Below are positions 62,677-64,000 of a DNA stretch of 64,000 bases, one piece after another; positions within the stretch are counted from its first letter, which is position 1, and each line of letters begins with the position of its first letter. Under the pieces are notes generated by a model, which ran no database searches, was not told where the DNA came from, and saw nothing but the letters and a program-made list of their open reading frames with translations. Source of the stretch: an uncultured Erythrobacter sp. (GTDB taxonomy: Bacteria > Pseudomonadota > Alphaproteobacteria > Sphingomonadales > Sphingomonadaceae); the NCBI GenBank assembly GCA_947488755.1, contig CANLAD010000001.1:2985501-3049500 (forward strand), in the 5' to 3' direction. Both the position numbers and the translations under genes were made by a program.

Positions 62677-64000
62677 ATGAACAAGGACGATCTGCTATCC
62701 GCAGAACCTCTCTCGCGTGCAGACTACCACGAACATAGTGATGCGCCCACGTGGCTCGCCAGCAAGGCGGGGCTTAAAGGGGTTTCCTTGGCATCCTTGG
62801 CTTTTGCGACCAGCGCGTGTGGGGGCGGGGGGTCGAGCAACACCCCGCCGCCGCCGAGTTCTCCGCCGGTTGGCGTTGGAACACCGAAACCGTCGCCGTC
62901 TCCATCCCCCACGCCATCACCGACCCCCTCGCCCACTCCAACACCAGCGCCATCGCCGACTCCCACGCCGTCCCCATCCCCCACACCTTCGCCAACGCCG
63001 ACGCCGTCGCAATCGGATCCGCCGACAACAAACGAGGGCGAATACGAGGGCATTAGTGATGCAAAACGTCATGCTGCGAGAGTCGCATTGCACAGCAGCC
63101 TTGGCATCAATCACGCAGTAATTCGCAGCATCGAGCAAAACGGTTTTGAAGCCTGGCTTGATGACATGATCCCGCTTCGGAACGATAGCTCTGCCGAAAG
63201 TTTCTTCACGACCAATGGATATAACGTCGTTGACGAAAACAAATTCTGGGTTCGGAAACAGCACTTCGACTACATGATCTGGAGGCAATTGCTTTCCGGC
63301 GGTAATCCAGTCCGCAAACGCATGGCATTGGCGCTGTCAGAGATTTTCGTCGTGTCGATCAGCATTCTCGATATCATCTGGCCTGCTCAGGCGGTCGGTG
63401 CATATTGGGATCTGCTTAATAAGCATGCTTTCGGAAATTTCCGCGAGTTGCTCGAAGCCGTCACGTTGAGCCCCGCCATGGGGGTCTTTCTTGACACTCG
63501 AGGCAATCTGAAGGGCGATCCCACCATCGGGCGCGTGCCAGATGAGAATTATGCTCGCGAAATAATGCAGCTCTTCACGATCGGCTTGTACGAACTGAAC
63601 GTGGACGGAAGCCTTAAGTTGCGCGACGGGCAGCCGATCGAAACCTATGGAAACAAAGACGTAGAAGGACTCGCGAAAGTCTTTACCGGCTACGACCTTG
63701 ATTACTCAGACCTCCAATATTTCGAGGATCCAAAACCACCGCACAAGGCGTGGCCAGAACCCGAAGTTGTCCGCAGACCCATGACGACGGATTTTCGCCG
63801 GTGGCAGCGACCTGCAGGGGGCGATCAACATGACTACGAGCAAAAAAGTTTCCTTGGTGTATCGATACCAGCCGGTACCGGGGCTGACGACAGCCTGCGT
63901 ATCGCGCTCGACACACTCTTCAATCACCCTAATGTCGGGCCGTTTATCGGCAAGCAATTGATCCAAAGGCTGGTCACAAGCAACCCGTCACCAGATTATA
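62677..64000 (+). CDS. DUF1800 family lipoprotein, partial at the right edge
   Basis: At least 441 residues from the ATG at 62677, preceded by GGGGG; the frame is still open at the window end. A predicted signal leads to a lipobox-like Cys48 ([13 protein letters not shown]). A Pro/Ser/Thr-rich spacer (57-114) follows, then the DUF1800 domain with [40 protein letters not shown] and [23 protein letters not shown]1800 genes are usually next to a DUF1501 gene, which would lie beyond the edge. The function of the family is unknown. Codon use is less GC-biased than in the flagellar genes. Confidence 0.85.
   Translation, partial: MNKDDLLSAEPLSRADYHEHSDAPTWLASKAGLKGVSLASLAFATSACGGGGSSNTPPPPSSPPVGVGTPKPSPSPSPTPSPTPSPTPTPAPSPTPTPSPSPTPSPTPTPSQSDPPTTNEGEYEGISDAKRHAARVALHSSLGINHAVIRSIEQNGFEAWLDDMIPLRNDSSAESFFTTNGYNVVDENKFWVRKQHFDYMIWRQLLSGGNPVRKRMALALSEIFVVSISILDIIWPAQAVGAYWDLLNKHAFGNFRELLEAVTLSPAMGVFLDTRGNLKGDPTIGRVPDENYAREIMQLFTIGLYELNVDGSLKLRDGQPIETYGNKDVEGLAKVFTGYDLDYSDLQYFEDPKPPHKAWPEPEVVRRPMTTDFRRWQRPAGGDQHDYEQKSFLGVSIPAGTGADDSLRIALDTLFNHPNVGPFIGKQLIQRLVTSNPSPDY
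62845..63018 (+). repeat. Pro-Ser/Thr-Pro repeat linker in the DUF1800 protein
   Basis: About 58 codons are dominated by the dipeptides PS, PT and SP (for example [17 protein letters not shown]). It is a low-complexity cell-surface spacer encoded by imperfect 6-base tandem units such as CCGACT and CCATCC. Slippage in the repeat could change its length between strains. Confidence 0.75.

Noticed and set aside
62845..63018. Short tandem units that could be mistaken for a CRISPR array
   Set aside because: The units are six bases, in frame, and encode a Pro-rich linker; there are no spacers.
62724..63053. A Gly/Val/Asp repeat protein on the minus strand
   Set aside because: It is the complement of the Pro/Ser/Thr-rich linker of the DUF1800 gene; the repeats arise from the coding strand.

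Overview
The window reads as a GC-rich alphaproteobacterial chromosome segment, most likely a sphingomonad of the Erythrobacter type. The reasons are the flagellar gene order, an FNR-box-controlled cbb3 oxidase operon, small gene families typical of that group, and heavy use of ATGA or GTGA stop/start overlaps. No 16S gene or other taxonomic marker is present, so the placement is inference.

Positions 1-29889 hold one flagellar locus. A MotA/TolQ-like gene with the first codons of its partner runs leftward. A consensus sigma-54 promoter with two upstream palindromes then leads into flgBCDEFGHIJKL-motA-motB. Next come a large HAD-superfamily protein and, convergent to it, a single short flagellin. 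A sigma-54-dependent activator then heads fliEFGHIJKLMNOPQR-flhB-fliD-fliS. A second consensus sigma-54 promoter lies inside the end of fliJ, and a third copy of the same palindrome lies inside fliK. Together these parts give rod, hook, C-ring, export gate, cap and motor. flhA, flhF, fliA, rpoN and chemotaxis genes are not in the window. Several parts are small or altered: FlgD, FlgE and flagellin are short, FliM lacks the usual CheY-binding start, and FlhB has NPMH in place of NPTH.

Positions 29886-36013 carry housekeeping genes: an alpha/beta hydrolase, nhaA, a flavin reductase, the frmA-fghA formaldehyde detoxification pair and hemN. From 44156 down to 36088 runs ccoNOQP-ccoGHIS plus a small cysteine-rich secreted protein, the complete set for building cbb3 cytochrome oxidase. 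Two FNR-type sites sit between ccoN and the divergent ompW, and a weaker one precedes hemN, so these genes probably respond together to low oxygen. ccoS, ccoQ and the truncated partner at the left edge are short genes found by reading the sequence directly.

Positions 45204-55727 hold a DUF2189 membrane protein, a divergent proline synthesis cluster (proB against proC-proA), an ion-channel-like protein, two tandem secreted S9 peptidases and a Tat-exported DUF839/PhoX-like protein.

From about 55.8 kb to the end the sequence looks like an accessory island. Base composition is more AT-rich by eye and there are long gene-poor stretches. It contains an ImmA-type protease with an XRE regulator, a divergent ParB-domain/DNA methyltransferase fusion coupled to a DUF5681 protein, a small zinc-ribbon protein, an SRAP-domain protein, gene remnants including a possible integrase start, a zinc/winged-helix protein, and a large DUF1800 lipoprotein that runs off the right edge. 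The methyltransferase-DUF5681 module with its flanking regulators is the best candidate here for an undescribed system.
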